From NCBI GenBank assembly GCA_017654935.2, contig CM065687.1, positions 19,826,219 through 19,890,218 on the forward strand: a stretch of DNA of 64,000 nt, given 5' to 3'. Position 1 is the stretch's first letter, and every line of letters starts with the position of its first letter. The notes under the pieces are model-generated. The model saw only the letters and a program-made list of their open reading frames with translations. It was not told where the DNA came from and did no database searches. Source of the stretch: Phymorhynchus buccinoides. Its lineage: Eukaryota > Mollusca > Gastropoda > Neogastropoda > Raphitomidae. This document shows positions 34,620 through 62,785 of the stretch, piece after piece. Both the position numbers and the translations under genes were made by a program.

Positions 34620-35020
34620 TAGGTATTAGGTATTTATAGTCACAGAGGCGTCTGTGAAATTCGGGTTGCCTCCCACCCCCTGGAGATTGCAATCACAGCC
34701 AAGGGCGCGCACCCAATTTTTTTTTTTTTTTTTTGCATGCGATTTTGTGTGACTGATGCGAAGGAAAGGGGACTGGGGGGTAAATTTTGACCAAAGTTAA
34801 TGACAACTTTTTCAGTTGCCACGGTTTAAAGTTGCTAGCTAAGTGCATGGGCACACGGGACCTCAGTTTATCGCCTCATCCGAAAGATCCCAATTACAGA
34901 CTCGGGTAGGCATAGTGCAAAGTGAGAAGAAAAATCCCCTGTACCCAGGTTCCGAACTTGGGTTTCTTGACACAAGGCGAACGCGCTACCACTGTGGCCT
35001 ACTCTATATGTACATACACA
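34620..35020 (-). mobile_element. Mirror of the Nin-DC-like SINE
   Basis: Reverse of 45428-45800: tail TCACAGAGGCGTCTGTGAAA, core TTATCGCCTCATCCGAAAGA, tRNA-like head AACGCGCTACCACTGTGGCC. Confidence 0.75.
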
Positions 35021-36294
35021 CACATACACATGCAGAGGTTAGCCTAAGATAGGATTGTTCGAATAATTAAGAGGGGATAATTTTCATGGTGTGTGTGTGG
35101 GGGGGGGGAAAAAAGTTTTTTTTTTGATCTTGCCTAATCAATCTTCAAATAGCGGAGTTACTCCTACCATCAGGTAGATCCCCAGCTCTCGCCTCTTGTT
35201 TTTGAAGCAGACATACAATCACTTAGAACCCGTGGCGTCATTCTAAAATTCAATTTATATTTTTTACGTCACATTTGCAAGTTTTATCAGTTTGTGGCCA
35301 CATGCTGCCCTCAATTTTTCTAAATAATTTTTTGGGGCAAGTCATCCTGCTGCTTCAGCTTTCGACGCCCATTGTTCGCATTGGTTTCTATGGTATTTGA
35401 CCGAGTACTGGCTGTCAAACACTCTAATTTTCACGAAGTGGCTATTGTCCTATTTTTCCGAAAAATCGTATATTGGTTCAATGACATTCGGGAGAGAGAG
35501 AGAGAATAGTCTGATGAAAAAGGTAAGAGACTCAGTTCACCAATTGGGCGTGAATTTAGAAGTGATTAATGGATGGTGAAACTGAAAGGTCTGGATTTGG
35601 ACCTTTGGAGTTCCATAACTTTGGAATGGCCAAGACACAGTGGTGTCTTTTTAATATTTTTATATGGCATCCCCTGGATGGACCCCCCGAAGACATTCTC
35701 CACAGAGGGTTCATTTTTGCTTAAATAAATATTACTTCATTGGGGGTTATTTTGTAATGATATTTGTGAGAGCATTTGGAGATCTTTGTGAGTGCATTTG
35801 AAACGACTAGGCACTTTTTCTTTTTCTCAAATCTGGACTGCCGATCTGACCATACCAATTCTCTTCTTCAGTTTTTAGTAAATAATAAAAAACCTAATTG
35901 TTTCAATTTAGATAGATTCAAGCAGTTTTTCTTCTTTTTTAAAAATTTAGCAAACCCTCATCTTTTTGTGTATTATTTTCTCTGTCTTTTTTCTCTCTCT
36001 CACACACACATTTATGCTTTTCACTAACAACAAGTACACACATATAATTGCACACACAACATTGCTCACCACAGACCACAGACACACAGACGAGAAGAGA
36101 CACCACACAGACCTGACACGTGACAGACAGATCACAACACAGAAATGAGAGAGAGAGACACACACACACGACCTGACAAACAGGGAAAAGAGAACTAAAC
36201 ACATTTCATTTTGCATAAATATCAATACACAAAGACGGCTACCAGTGACACTGACAACACCATTAATTATCATAAATTAATTAAAACACGTCAC

Positions 36295-36524
36295 ATTTAT
36301 TCCCAGCCACTGTGACAGCTGGCAGCCTTGTTGCTGGGGGGGAGGGGGGGAGGCCATCGTGTTGCACGGCAATTGGTCACAACAGAGCCGGCACTGGAAG
36401 TTGCCGGGTCATCAGTCAGCAGCTTTGAAGGCCTGCTTGGGCACTGGTCTAGGCAGCTTTCTTTCCCTCGCCGTCACTCCGTCACTGTCAAAAACAGGAA
36501 GCCGAAGCGCCCATTTGGCAGCAA
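36295..36524 (-). pseudogene. HDHD5: Mirror of HDHD5 exon A (motif I/II), broken
   Basis: Corresponds to 43956-44165 but is 230 instead of 210 nt. It includes a spurious G-rich insertion near 36335-36352 and several single-base changes, so no frame is open. Confidence 0.85.
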
Positions 36525-37045
36525 CTGTAATGAATGAATGCACGATCACTTCCGTCAATGTCAACAGGAAGCCGAAGCGCCCGCTTGGCAGCAACCTGTA
36601 ATAAATGAATACACGTCACTGCGTCTATGTTAAACGGAACGCCGAAGCGCCCACGTTGGCAGCAACTGCATGAATGAATGCACGTCACGCGTCCGTCAAT
36701 GGTCAAACAGGAGCCAAGCGCCCGCTTGCAGCAACTGTATGATAATGCACGATCACTCCGTCAATGTTCAAACGAAGCCGAAGCGCCCGCTTGGCAAGCA
36801 ACTGTAATAAATGAATGCACGATCAACTGCGTCTAGGTCAACGAGGAAGCCGAAGCGCCCGCATTGGCAGCAACTGTAATGAATAATGCACGATCCACTA
36901 TCTCCTTCTGTCAAACATGAAGCCGAAGCGCCCGCTTTGCGAGCACTGTAATGAATGAATGCCGATCACTCGTCTATGTCCAAACAGAAGCCCCGAAGCG
37001 CCCACTTGGCAGCAACTGTAATGAAATGAATTAATGAATGCAAAA
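36500..37045 (-). repeat. Mirror of the 70-bp splice-acceptor array
   Basis: Eight units of GCCGAAGCGCCC(A/G) and GGCAGCAACTGTAAT(G/A)AATG. The pattern of CCCA versus CCCG and TGAATGAAT versus AAATGAAT matches the other arm unit by unit. Confidence 0.88.
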
Positions 37046-37994
37046 TTTGTAATACGTGAAACTCCCCTATAAGCTCCCGCCCGCATAATACCTACTTCTC
37101 TAAAAACCATTGCCCTTCCTTTGTAAGACGTGTTAAAAGTACATCCCCTTAATAATGATAAGACCCCTCCCTTAAAGACCTCATTTGGAAGATGTGTTAA
37201 GGTCTTATAGGGATGTTCCCACTGTAATGCTAGTTCTAATGAATATTCGACACAAATTAGGTATTAAGGTACTTTAGTCCACAGAGGCGTCCCTCTGTGG
37301 AATTCTGGTTGCTCCATCTGGAGAGCGCGTCAACAGCAGAGGCGCGCCACCCAATTTTTTTGGGAGGTGGGCAATTTTTGTGTGACTGCTGATGAGGTGG
37401 GGGGTGGGGTAAATTTTGACCAAATGCCATCTTTTTCGTTGCCACTGGGTTTAACAATGTGCTAATACTCTAACCACGTATTGGAAAGCACTCGTATCAT
37501 ATAAGTAAGGACTGTCCACATACTTTCACTAGTTCAGGTATCAAACCCATTCCAACCCCCATTAAACTAAGGCCGTGTTCACATTGAGACATGTACGGTG
37601 TTGTAACGAGGTAATGGGTTAAAAGGCTAAGCTTCTAGGGAAGACTTTTAGTGTGTTAAATTTTTCAAGTAGAAAATTTGCCTTTAGCCCCCTTCTCTAG
37701 GGTATGGGAGATGAGCAACTTTCCCGGCCCCTTTTCATCTAATAATTTTATATTTGTGCCCGGGTTCTGGCTCTTATGATTGTAAGAAATACAAGTGGTT
37801 TATTTGCTCTAAATGGCAGACAGAGAGTAATACGGTTTTACATGAAATTACAAGACCTCCACTCTCATCAGTCTGACCAAAGGTTCAGGATTATTTGACA
37901 CTTGTATTTTTTTTACTCACAAAATCTGCATAAGATTATGCAACAATAATAATAAAGCAGCTCACTGGCGCCAAAACAAAATATGAATAAAAAC

Positions 37995-40900
37995 AAAGGA
38001 GGAATAAACGACAAAAGAAAAAACAGAATGAAGGACCTCAAATACACTGAAAGATGAAGAAAAAAAAGAAAAAGTTTGAGTTTAGAAAGAGGTAGATATG
38101 GATGGAAAGAAAACAGAAAAGTTTCGGTTGATATTGAAATGAAAAAGAGAAGTTATGGAAGACGAAAAGAAGGATAATTAATATATAAAAGATAAAGAAG
38201 ATGAAAATATGAAAGAAAGCATTAAATAAAATAGAAAAACAAGTAAAGATTTGTATTTGATGTTTAAGGAATTAGTTATTATTTCGACGGTATGAGAAAG
38301 TGGTTTCCACAGCACATTCTCGGTGCGCCATGGAGAAGATATACTAATACATAGATTATGATGGAAAGAAGAATTAAAAAAAGAAAATTAGAGGAATACT
38401 AAGTGTTTGGTTATAGTAGGTTGGGATTGTTTGATTTGGAGTAATATTTCATTGAAAGTATAGTAGTTACGAGAAATGTTTTTTTTGGTTGTGGATTTGG
38501 TAGTGGGGTATTATGTATGTGTTATTGAATGTGCATAGGGGATAAGTTGAGGGTGAAGAATGTTTTTGAAAAGAGAATATTTAAAACGAGGAAAAGTTAT
38601 GCTGAACAGACTAGGTAACTGAATTGAATTGGTGTAAGTGATGAGAACCTCGAAAAGATGTACAGTAAGGGTGAAAATGTTTATAGGGCACACCCTGCCA
38701 ACAAGAAATAGGCGAAGACTTAATAGCATCCCCGAAAAAAAGCTTCTCTAGGTGAACACCTGCAAACAGCAGTCGTGCGGGCACAACTAAACGTCTTCCG
38801 TTTTGGGCTTGTTGTCGGTTTAACTCAATGGTATACATTCTATCATCTGCGAAAGTCTTATGCTAGGACTGCTACCCAAAAAGAGGTCCACTGATCATAG
38901 GAAGTTTGACAGCAAGGTCTGCGGTCGCGCCTGAGGCACACTAGGGGGCTCGCGACACATGGATCGCTAATATCTTGCGAAGTTTTGCATGTATTTTTTT
39001 GCAATTTGTTTTGGGGACATTTCTGGATTATTGTGTATAGCACAGTTGGCATTAATTTTTCTGGGAAAATCTGGATAGAACAAAAATAAAGCGCGCTCAA
39101 ACCAAACACAAAAACCCCAAGGCTATATATAAAAAGTCTATTCATGGCAAACGTGCTGATAAACATCCGCTTTTATGTAGTTACGGGTGCTGTTTTGGTG
39201 CGTTTTTATGTATTGGAATTGTGGTGGAAAATCTGTTGGAAGGCCATTGGACGGCGATGCTGAAAGGGGACATTTGCAGCCGCTTGGAAATGCACTTGTT
39301 TGAATTGTTGTTATTTGGGTATCAGTACGGATGGAGTGAAATGCTTACATTGCAGGAATGGAGACCAGAAAAGAGAAGGAATTTTGCATACACACACAGA
39401 GACAACTGAGTAGGAACTTAGATTACTTGGGACCTTCACAAGGTCACAGAAAAAAAATACACAGGAAGATGAGAGAGATAGGGAGACCACCGGAACTTGG
39501 AATCTACTAGATTGCGAAATAAAGAGACGTTGGAATGAAGAGACGAGAGGAATGAGTGTGTGTGTGGGGGTGTGGTGGAATACCCAATAACGACGAAAAG
39601 GACATGGGGAGGGGGGGAAGGGGGACAAGGAATAGCGCGTGACCTAGTTTGTCAACGTCGCCGAGTTTCCCAAATAACCAGCGAAGAACCCACGTTATTG
39701 ATTTTTAGTGTCCTTGCTTCCACCCCACCCCCCACCCCACACTCCCGAGTTACCCCACCCCGATCCCGATTTCTCTTGTGAATGTCTGTTGACGTGAAAT
39801 ACGAGCTCCTCTCTCACTTCTCACTTAAACCCCCCCCCCTATTAGTAAACCCCCTTCCTAGACTGCCTCTTCTCAGACGTCAAGTCGTAGCATATTTGAA
39901 CAGAGAAAAAGGAAAAAAGAAGGAGGAGGGAGAGAAAAAAAAAGAGAGAAGAAAAAGAGAGGAGAAGGGAAGGGAAAAAAAGAGGGCGGAAAGAAGGGGA
40001 AGGGGAAAAAAAAGCAACCACACTTCTGAAGCAGATCAAAGAGAGAAAAGATAGAGGAATTACTTAATTATAAGGATACAGATTCGCCCAATTGATTGTG
40101 ACTTCTGACAAAATCTGCTTGCCTGAAAGCAGGAGTCAAAAGTCCTTTTTCAGGTCGTTTGCGTGGTTTGACTTACCCTTGTTGACTTTCTTTTTCATAG
40201 AGAGTCATTGGATTGCCAGTACCGAGGACCAACTACTCCCCTAGATTTCATGTACCGGGTATACCTCATATGATTCCATACCAGACTTAGCTAAAAAAAA
40301 CACCACCCAAACAATTATAATATTAATTGTCCTTAATTTAAGGACAATGAATTAATGTCTTATTTTCCTAGGAGTAGGAGTGGCCTCCAATAAATTTCTT
40401 GCTTTCAAATTATGATCACCTCCTGTGCGACCCTCACACACACCCTTGCACATCCCCCTCAACCCACCCCCCTCGTCCTCCTTGACTTACTGATCCTCCC
40501 CTGAACCCAGTGCAAAGAATCAATGTCCATAATGGGGGTCATTTTTTATTCAACCCCAATGCCAGCGGTTCTCACTCTCACTGTCTCAGATCGCTTTAGC
40601 CGAGAGTGTGGGGATGTACCTTGGTCAAGCCTCTAAAGGCATCTCCACTACAAATCAATTATAGTCCGGCTACCAGAGTAGCTGCTGCTCCTTCTGCTAT
40701 CTGGCAGTTATACTATAGTCTGGGAATCGACAGACTGGTCCAGTGGCATTGATCATACACATGTATTAATCTTTGAAACATGGTTTAAGACATAGCATAG
40801 AAGCACATGTCATTACAGCTTAGCATAAGAATACATAAAGCATGGCAGACACTTAAGCAATATGGTGTTTTATCGCTCCTGCTTTTTAATGGTATAAACT

Positions 40901-42470
40901 TCTCCATTCCATTTCCAATTTGTTTAAGGTGTGTGTACACACATAGGCGGATATTCCATGCAGAAACCTTGTGCGCAATCCATAAATAAGTTGAAACAAA
41001 GAAAGGGAAAAGGATTTGTGCACTTGTCCGAATTTGTTAAAACTGTATATCCTTCGTTCTTTTACATTTATTTAGGGTTTTCCGTATCCTTGTGACGTAA
41101 TTGACCCGCACGACCCGCTTTCTTGGTTTCTTATCTACACCGCCCCCCCCCCCCCTTCTTTTCTCGGGCCGCCACTTTAATTGCCATTCAGCTTCAAACG
41201 GAAGCCGATTAAGGCATTTATCCCTTTGAATCCCGGTTTACCTCCCCTGTCAGCATGTAACACCTACAGTGGTTATCTCCCTTTACCCCCCTTATCTCCG
41301 TTCCCCATCACGAGAAAGTGACATCAACAGTCGGCGCCCTTTGAAGACAACTCTTCCTTTCTGATCACGAGAAGGATAGGAATGTCAGCATGTGATAAGG
41401 ATGTAACCGGCGCGTGATTGTTCTGTACTAGTATGCATAATATTATAGCGTCATCTTGTGACGTGTCGACTGCTATAAACCAATCACAGGCTTTCATTGT
41501 TTGAAAGTGAGGGCTATAATTTGAGTAGTGAGGAAAGTTAGCCTACACATACTCTCACACAAGACGCTATGAAACCTAGCTGAAGCAACATTGCAGACTC
41601 AACCTCTCTCCCAGCCAGTCATAATAGCCCAACTAGTGAGCATTATTGATGGCTGGTGATTGAGATTTGTTTTTGTTTGATCCTATTTTTGATCTAGATC
41701 CTATGTTCAATGATGAATAAGGAGAGTAGATATGTTATTGAAAAGAAGTGGTAAACATTCTGTTCTATTTATGTGCACTGATTATTTGTGTGTGTGTGTT
41801 TTTGACTTTAACTCTTTTGGTACCAGAACCGGATTTTATGCCTACTAACCCTTTTGTACTATTTTTAGTAGGAAGCCTGTGGGTTGCAATCTTGCACTTT
41901 ATGATACCATTCCTTTCCAGGTGTTGGATGGAGAGTGATGTTGGCTTGATCACCTTTTATGTTTTACTGATCTCAGTTTGTTAACTGAAAATCAGTTATT
42001 TATTAACTAGTGCTATTGTACAAGGGCAGCCTTCTAGCCGGTTGGGATCCACTAATTCCCTGCCGACTGAAGCCCCTTGTCTCTAAGCCATAGAGATCTA
42101 CATCCACCTTCTCCTGTGATTATCAGCAGGGCATCGTGGGCCGGACGATCATCCCGGACTCACAAGCACCAAGACGGGAACGCCGCCAAGACGACCCAGC
42201 ACCCAGAATCCGCTAGGAGACCACGCCTGAACCGTGCCATCCCGCAAAGCCGTAAACCGGAACGACTGGGAGCTACTCTCACCTGACGAGCAAGCCCAGC
42301 CAACCCAGCACTCGCCGATTACTACGGAGGAACTTGACAATAGCTAGGTTTACAGAACCGCGCCAATCACTTGAACTTTCCTCCGGACAATGAAGATTAG
42401 TGACCCTTCTCGCTTGGGGCTAACCTTCTAGAAAGACAAAATTCTTGTAAATCCTTTCGGATTTCATTGT
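37995..42470. other. Spacer between the inverted arms
   Basis: Not duplicated within the window. It contains A/G-rich runs (38030-38250, 39900-40020), C runs (39828-39840, 41143-41155) and a telomere-free low-complexity mix. A 40555-40740 fragment is a diverged relative of 50020-50180, and 40927-41090 is a reversed relative of the 3371-3561 MITE. No exon could be supported. The missing HDHD5 N-terminal exon would be expected here or further left but was not recognised. Confidence 0.55.
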
Positions 42471-42480
42471 TTTTTTCCAT
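41258..42480 (+). other. Promoter-like or LTR-like segment, unproven
   Basis: Has TGCTATAAACCAATCACAGG near 41470 (a TATA-like and a CCAAT-like motif), and begins TGTAACACC. A GC-richer leader follows at 42080-42340, and TTTTGGCGCCATTG lies at about 42492, resembling a primer-binding context. No second LTR, polyprotein or target duplication was seen, so the LTR idea is weak. Confidence 0.25.
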
Positions 42481-43014
42481 TCATATTTTGTTTTGGCGCC
42501 ATTGATCTGCTTTATTATTATTGTTGCATAATCTTATGCAGATTTTGTGAGTAAATAAAATACAAGTGTCAAATAATCCTGAACCCTTTGGTCAGACTGA
42601 TGAGAGTGGGAGTCTTGTAATTTCATGTAAAACCCTACTTCTCTCTGTCTGCCATTTAGAGCAAATCTACCACTTGTATTTCTTACAATCATACGAGCCA
42701 GAACCCGGGCACAAATATAAATTTATTAGATGAAAAGGGGCCGGGAAAGTTGCTCACCTCCCATACCCTAGAGAAGTGGGCTAAAGGCAAATTTTCTACT
42801 TGAAAAATTTAACACACTAAAAGTCTTCCCTAGGGACCCACCCAACCTTAGCCTTTTAACCCATTACCTCGTCACACCGTACATGTCTCAATGTGAACCC
42901 GGCCTTAGTTTAATGGTGTGTTTTGGATATTGGTTTGATCTGAAACTAGTGAAAGTATGTTGGACAGTCCTTATCTCATATGATACGCTTGCTTTTCACA
43001 ATAAGTGGAGTAAT

Positions 43015-43225
43015 TTTAGCACACATTAAACCCAGTGGCAATGAAAAAGTTGTCATTTGGTCAAAATTTACCCCACCCACCCACCTCATCAGCAGTCACA
43101 CAAAAATTGCCCACCTCCCAAAAAAATTGGGTGGCGCGCCTCTGGCTGTGACGCGCTCTCCAGACTGGGAGCAACCAGAATTTCACAGAGACGCCTCTGT
43201 GACTAAAGTACCTAATACCTAATTT
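43015..43225 (+). mobile_element. SINE 3' part (Nin-DC-like family)
   Basis: Lacks the tRNA head and starts at TAGCACACATTAAACCCAGT. Contains TGGCGCGCCTCTGGCTGTGA and ends in an (ACCTAAT)n-like tail. Same 3' part as 45596-45815 and 51551-51676. Confidence 0.7.
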
Positions 43226-43256
43226 GTGTCAGAACTATTCATTAGAACTAGCATTA

Positions 43257-43428
43257 CAGTGGAACCCTCCCTTATAAGACCTTAAAAAAATCTTCCAAAA
43301 TGAGGTCTTGTTAAGGGAGGGGTCTTATCATTATTAAGGGAGGTACTTTTAACACTTACACAAGAAGGGCAATGTTTTTGAGAAGTAGGTCTTATGCGGG
43401 GGGGTGTCTTATAAGGGAGTTTCCACTG
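43257..43428. mobile_element. MITE with CAGTGGAACC ends, TA target site
   Basis: Same family as 302-461. Flanked by TA at 43255-43256 and 43429-43430. It ends only 13 bp before the 70-bp array. Confidence 0.8.
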
Positions 43429-43955
43429 TATACAAATTTTGCATTCATTAATTCATTCATTACAGTTGCTGCCAAGTGGGCGCTTCGGCTTCCTGTTTGA
43501 CATAGACGCAGTGATCGTGCATTCATTCATTACAGTTGCTGCCAAGCGGGCGCTTCGGCTTCCTGTTTGACATTGACGGAGTGATCGTGCATTCATTCAT
43601 TACAGTTGCTGCCAAGCGGGCGCTTCGGCTTCCTGTTTGACATAGACGCAGTGATCGTGCATTCATTTATTACAGTTGCTGCCAAGCGGGCGCTTCGGCT
43701 TCCTGTTTGACATTGACGGAGTGATCGTGCATTCATTCATTACAGTTGCTGCCAAGCGGGCGCTTCGGCTTCCTGTTTGACATAGACGGAGTGATCGTGC
43801 ATTCATTCATTACAGTTGCTGCCAAGTGGGCGCTTCGGCTTCCTGTTTAACATAGACGCAGTGATCGTGCATTCATTTATTACAGTTGCTGCCAAGCGGG
43901 CGCTTCGGCTTCCTGTTTGACATTGACGGAGTGATCGTGCATTCATTCATTACAG

Positions 43956-60251
<16,296 letters not shown>

Positions 60252-60337
60252 GTATTTTTTTTAGTCAGTGTTGTGGTTTTAAGCTGGATATTAGAGGCTT
60301 GGAGAGCTGCTGATGGGTGGATTGCTTTATGGTCTTA

Positions 60338-60529
60338 GGCCGGGTTCACATTAGACGCGTAAGTTCTGTACGTAAAACCCTAAAATAAGTGGAAGAAAGA
60401 AGGATAAAAGTTTACGCATATAGGGGAAATTCGGACATGTGCGCAAATTATTTCCCTTCTTTGTTTCACTTAATTATGGATTGCGCACAGGTTTCCGCAT
60501 GGAATATCCGCTTATATGTGTACATGGCC
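60338..60529. mobile_element. MITE with GGCCGGGTTCACA ends
   Basis: Counterpart of 3371-3561, right end TACATGGCC instead of TACACGGCC. Confidence 0.65.
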
Positions 60530-60603
60530 TATAGATCAGAGTGGCTGATTTAGGTTGTCTTTTGAACTGTTAAACTGGTTACGCAGAAAGATTTACTTTT
60601 TAA

Positions 60604-60997
60604 TGGGCAAATGTTAAGAAAAGCCCCCTCCTCTGCACTCCTCCATTAATTTCAGGCTGTTCCGTCGACCGCTGTCGCATTCTCAGATTACCGCTGACAC
60701 TAAATTGACCCTAAGCCTACCCCTAACCCTATCCCAAACCCTATTCCTAACCCTAACCCTACCCTGAAACAGCTGTCGCATTCCCTTATGGTTAGGGTTA
60801 GAAATAGGGTTTGGGATAGGCTTAGGGTCAGTTTAGTGTCAAATACACAATAAAATAAAAGTTGATGGTACGTTTACTTTTGATCGTGTGCACGTAAATT
60901 CAGAACACAGTAATCTGAGAATGCGACAGTGGTCGACAGAACTGCCTGAAATGAATGGAAGGGGACAGAGGAGGGGGCTTTTCATACCATTTGCCAG
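60604..60997. mobile_element. Fold-back MITE with TTAA target, telomere-like core
   Basis: Counterpart of 3636-4029, same 394-bp length, TTAA at 60600-60603 and 60998-61001. Confidence 0.75.
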
Positions 60998-61009
60998 TTA
61001 ATGTTTTCA

Positions 61010-61985
61010 ATGGCCAAGCTGGTTATGCAGAAGGAAGGGGTGGATAAACGACTGCTGGAAAGCTAATTAGTGCTGTGAAACTGGTTTCTGTCCGTGCTGT
61101 GTAGAGGACTCTTGGAGAGCTGAAGGCTGAAGGGGTGGGGATGCACAACTGCTTGAGAGCTGAGGGGGGGTGTTTAGTTAGTGTTGTGACTTGTCTCTTA
61201 AGGGCCAGCCACACACATACGAATCGTATCTGAATGCGATGCGATTTTGACGATGTGAGTCCTGAATCACGTGAAATTCATGTATTGGGTCTACTTGAGT
61301 ACAGTGAGCGAAAATAACAGAATTATTTTTAGATGGAAGTGTTTCACGTGATTCATAACTCACATCTTCAAAATTGCATCGCATTCAGATGCGATTTATA
61401 TGTGTGTGGCTGGCCCTTTAGTCTCACGCTGTATATGCACTTTGGTGATTTCAGATACTACGAACGAAATATATGGCTTTACGTCCTCTCGGTCCAGCTG
61501 GACACATGTGGGACATTAATACAGATTTGGATTGGGGAATTTCAGGTATGATGATAACATTCTGTTTAACGTCCTCCAGTCTGGAACAGACACATATGGG
61601 ACACTAGTAGATGTAAAGATGGTGGGAACAATCCTGGGGGCAATGCCTGGAGGCAGTGCAACACCAGCAAAGTCCCAAATTTTTCACAATACAGATGTGT
61701 TAAGGTTAAAGAATTTCAGATACTGTTTAGTTAGTGTTATATAGCTCTCAAACTGATCATGCAGTTCAAACGAAGGTGGGAAGATATGACTGCTGGAGAC
61801 CTTGGTGCTGTTTATAGCCTTGCGTCAGTCTCATGCTAGAATATATATGACATAAATTTGGAGAGTTTGATGTGGGGCTCATTAGTTAGTTGCCTGACAA
61901 CCGTATCTCAGTCCCTTGCTGTATGATACACACTTGCAGAGCTGAGAGATTGTTTTTAGTTCATGTTCATAGTTGTCAATCTGGT
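61010..61985 (+). repeat. Decayed terminal-exon repeats, copy 2
   Basis: Counterpart of 4040-5010, with copies of the last coding segment near 61018, 61125, 61756 and 61963, interrupted by the Harbinger-like MITE and the TTTACGTCCTC repeat. Confidence 0.75.
61201..61417. mobile_element. PIF/Harbinger-like MITE with TTA target site
   Basis: Counterpart of 4233-4447, TTA at 61198-61200 and 61418-61420. Confidence 0.8.
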
Positions 61986-62785
61986 CATGCATGGAGGAAG
62001 GGGTGACTACACAACTGCTGTAGACACCTTGTGTTGCATGGAGGAAGGGGTGACTACACAACTGCTGTAGACACCTTGTGTTGCATGGAGGAAGGGGTGA
62101 CTACACAACTGCTGTAGACGCCTTGTGTTGCATGTAGGAAGGGGTGACTACACAACTGCTGTAGACACCTTGTGTTGCATGTAGGAAGGGGTGACTACAC
62201 AACTGCTGTAGACGCCTTGTGTTGCATGGAGGAAGGGGTGACTACACAACTGCTGTAGACGCCTTGTGTTGCATGTAGGAAGGGGTGACTACACAACTGC
62301 TGTAGACGCCTTGTGTTGCATGGAGGAAGGGGTGACTACACAACTGCTGTAGACGCCTTGTGTTGCATGTAGGAAGGGGTGACTACACAACTGCTGTAGA
62401 CGCCTTGTGTTGCATGTAGGAAGGGGTGACTACACAACTGCTGTAGACGCCTTGTGTTGCATGGAGGAAGGGGTGACTACACAACTGCTGTAGACGCCTT
62501 GTGTTGCATGGAGGAAGGGGTGACTACACAACTGCTGTAGACGCCTTGTGTTGCATGTAGGAAGGGGTGACTACACAACTGCTGTAGACGCCTTGTGTTG
62601 CATGTAGGAAGGGGTGACTACACAACTGCTGTAGACGCCTTGTGTTGCATGTAGGAAGGGGTGACTACACAACTGCTGTAGACGCCTTGTGTTGCATGTA
62701 GGAAGGGGTGACTACACAACTGCTGTAGACGCCTTGTGTTGCATGGAGGAAGGGGTGACTACACAACTGCTGTAGACGCCTTGTG
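61986..62785. repeat. 47-bp minisatellite, 17 units
   Basis: Seventeen 47-bp units over 800 bp, with two alternating variable positions (GCATGGAGG/GCATGTAGG and GACACC/GACGCC). Same unit as 5012-5212, which has four. Confidence 0.95.

Larger units (their letters stand above)
29858..37990 (-). repeat. Left arm of large inverted duplication, indel-rich
   Basis: Reverse complement of about 42470-50575. It contains the same MITEs, SINEs, exon segments and tandem arrays in mirrored order, but with many one-base deletions, insertions and homopolymer changes. Both arrays keep the same unit number (8 and 13), and the diagnostic variants of the 70-bp array recur in the same order. No exon in it is open. 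It begins exactly at the scaffold gap. An unpolished fold-back contig end is the likeliest reading. Confidence 0.95.

Noticed and set aside
41258..42480. Solo LTR of a Gypsy-type retrotransposon
   Set aside because: Only suggestive motifs; no second LTR, no internal genes and no target-site duplication.
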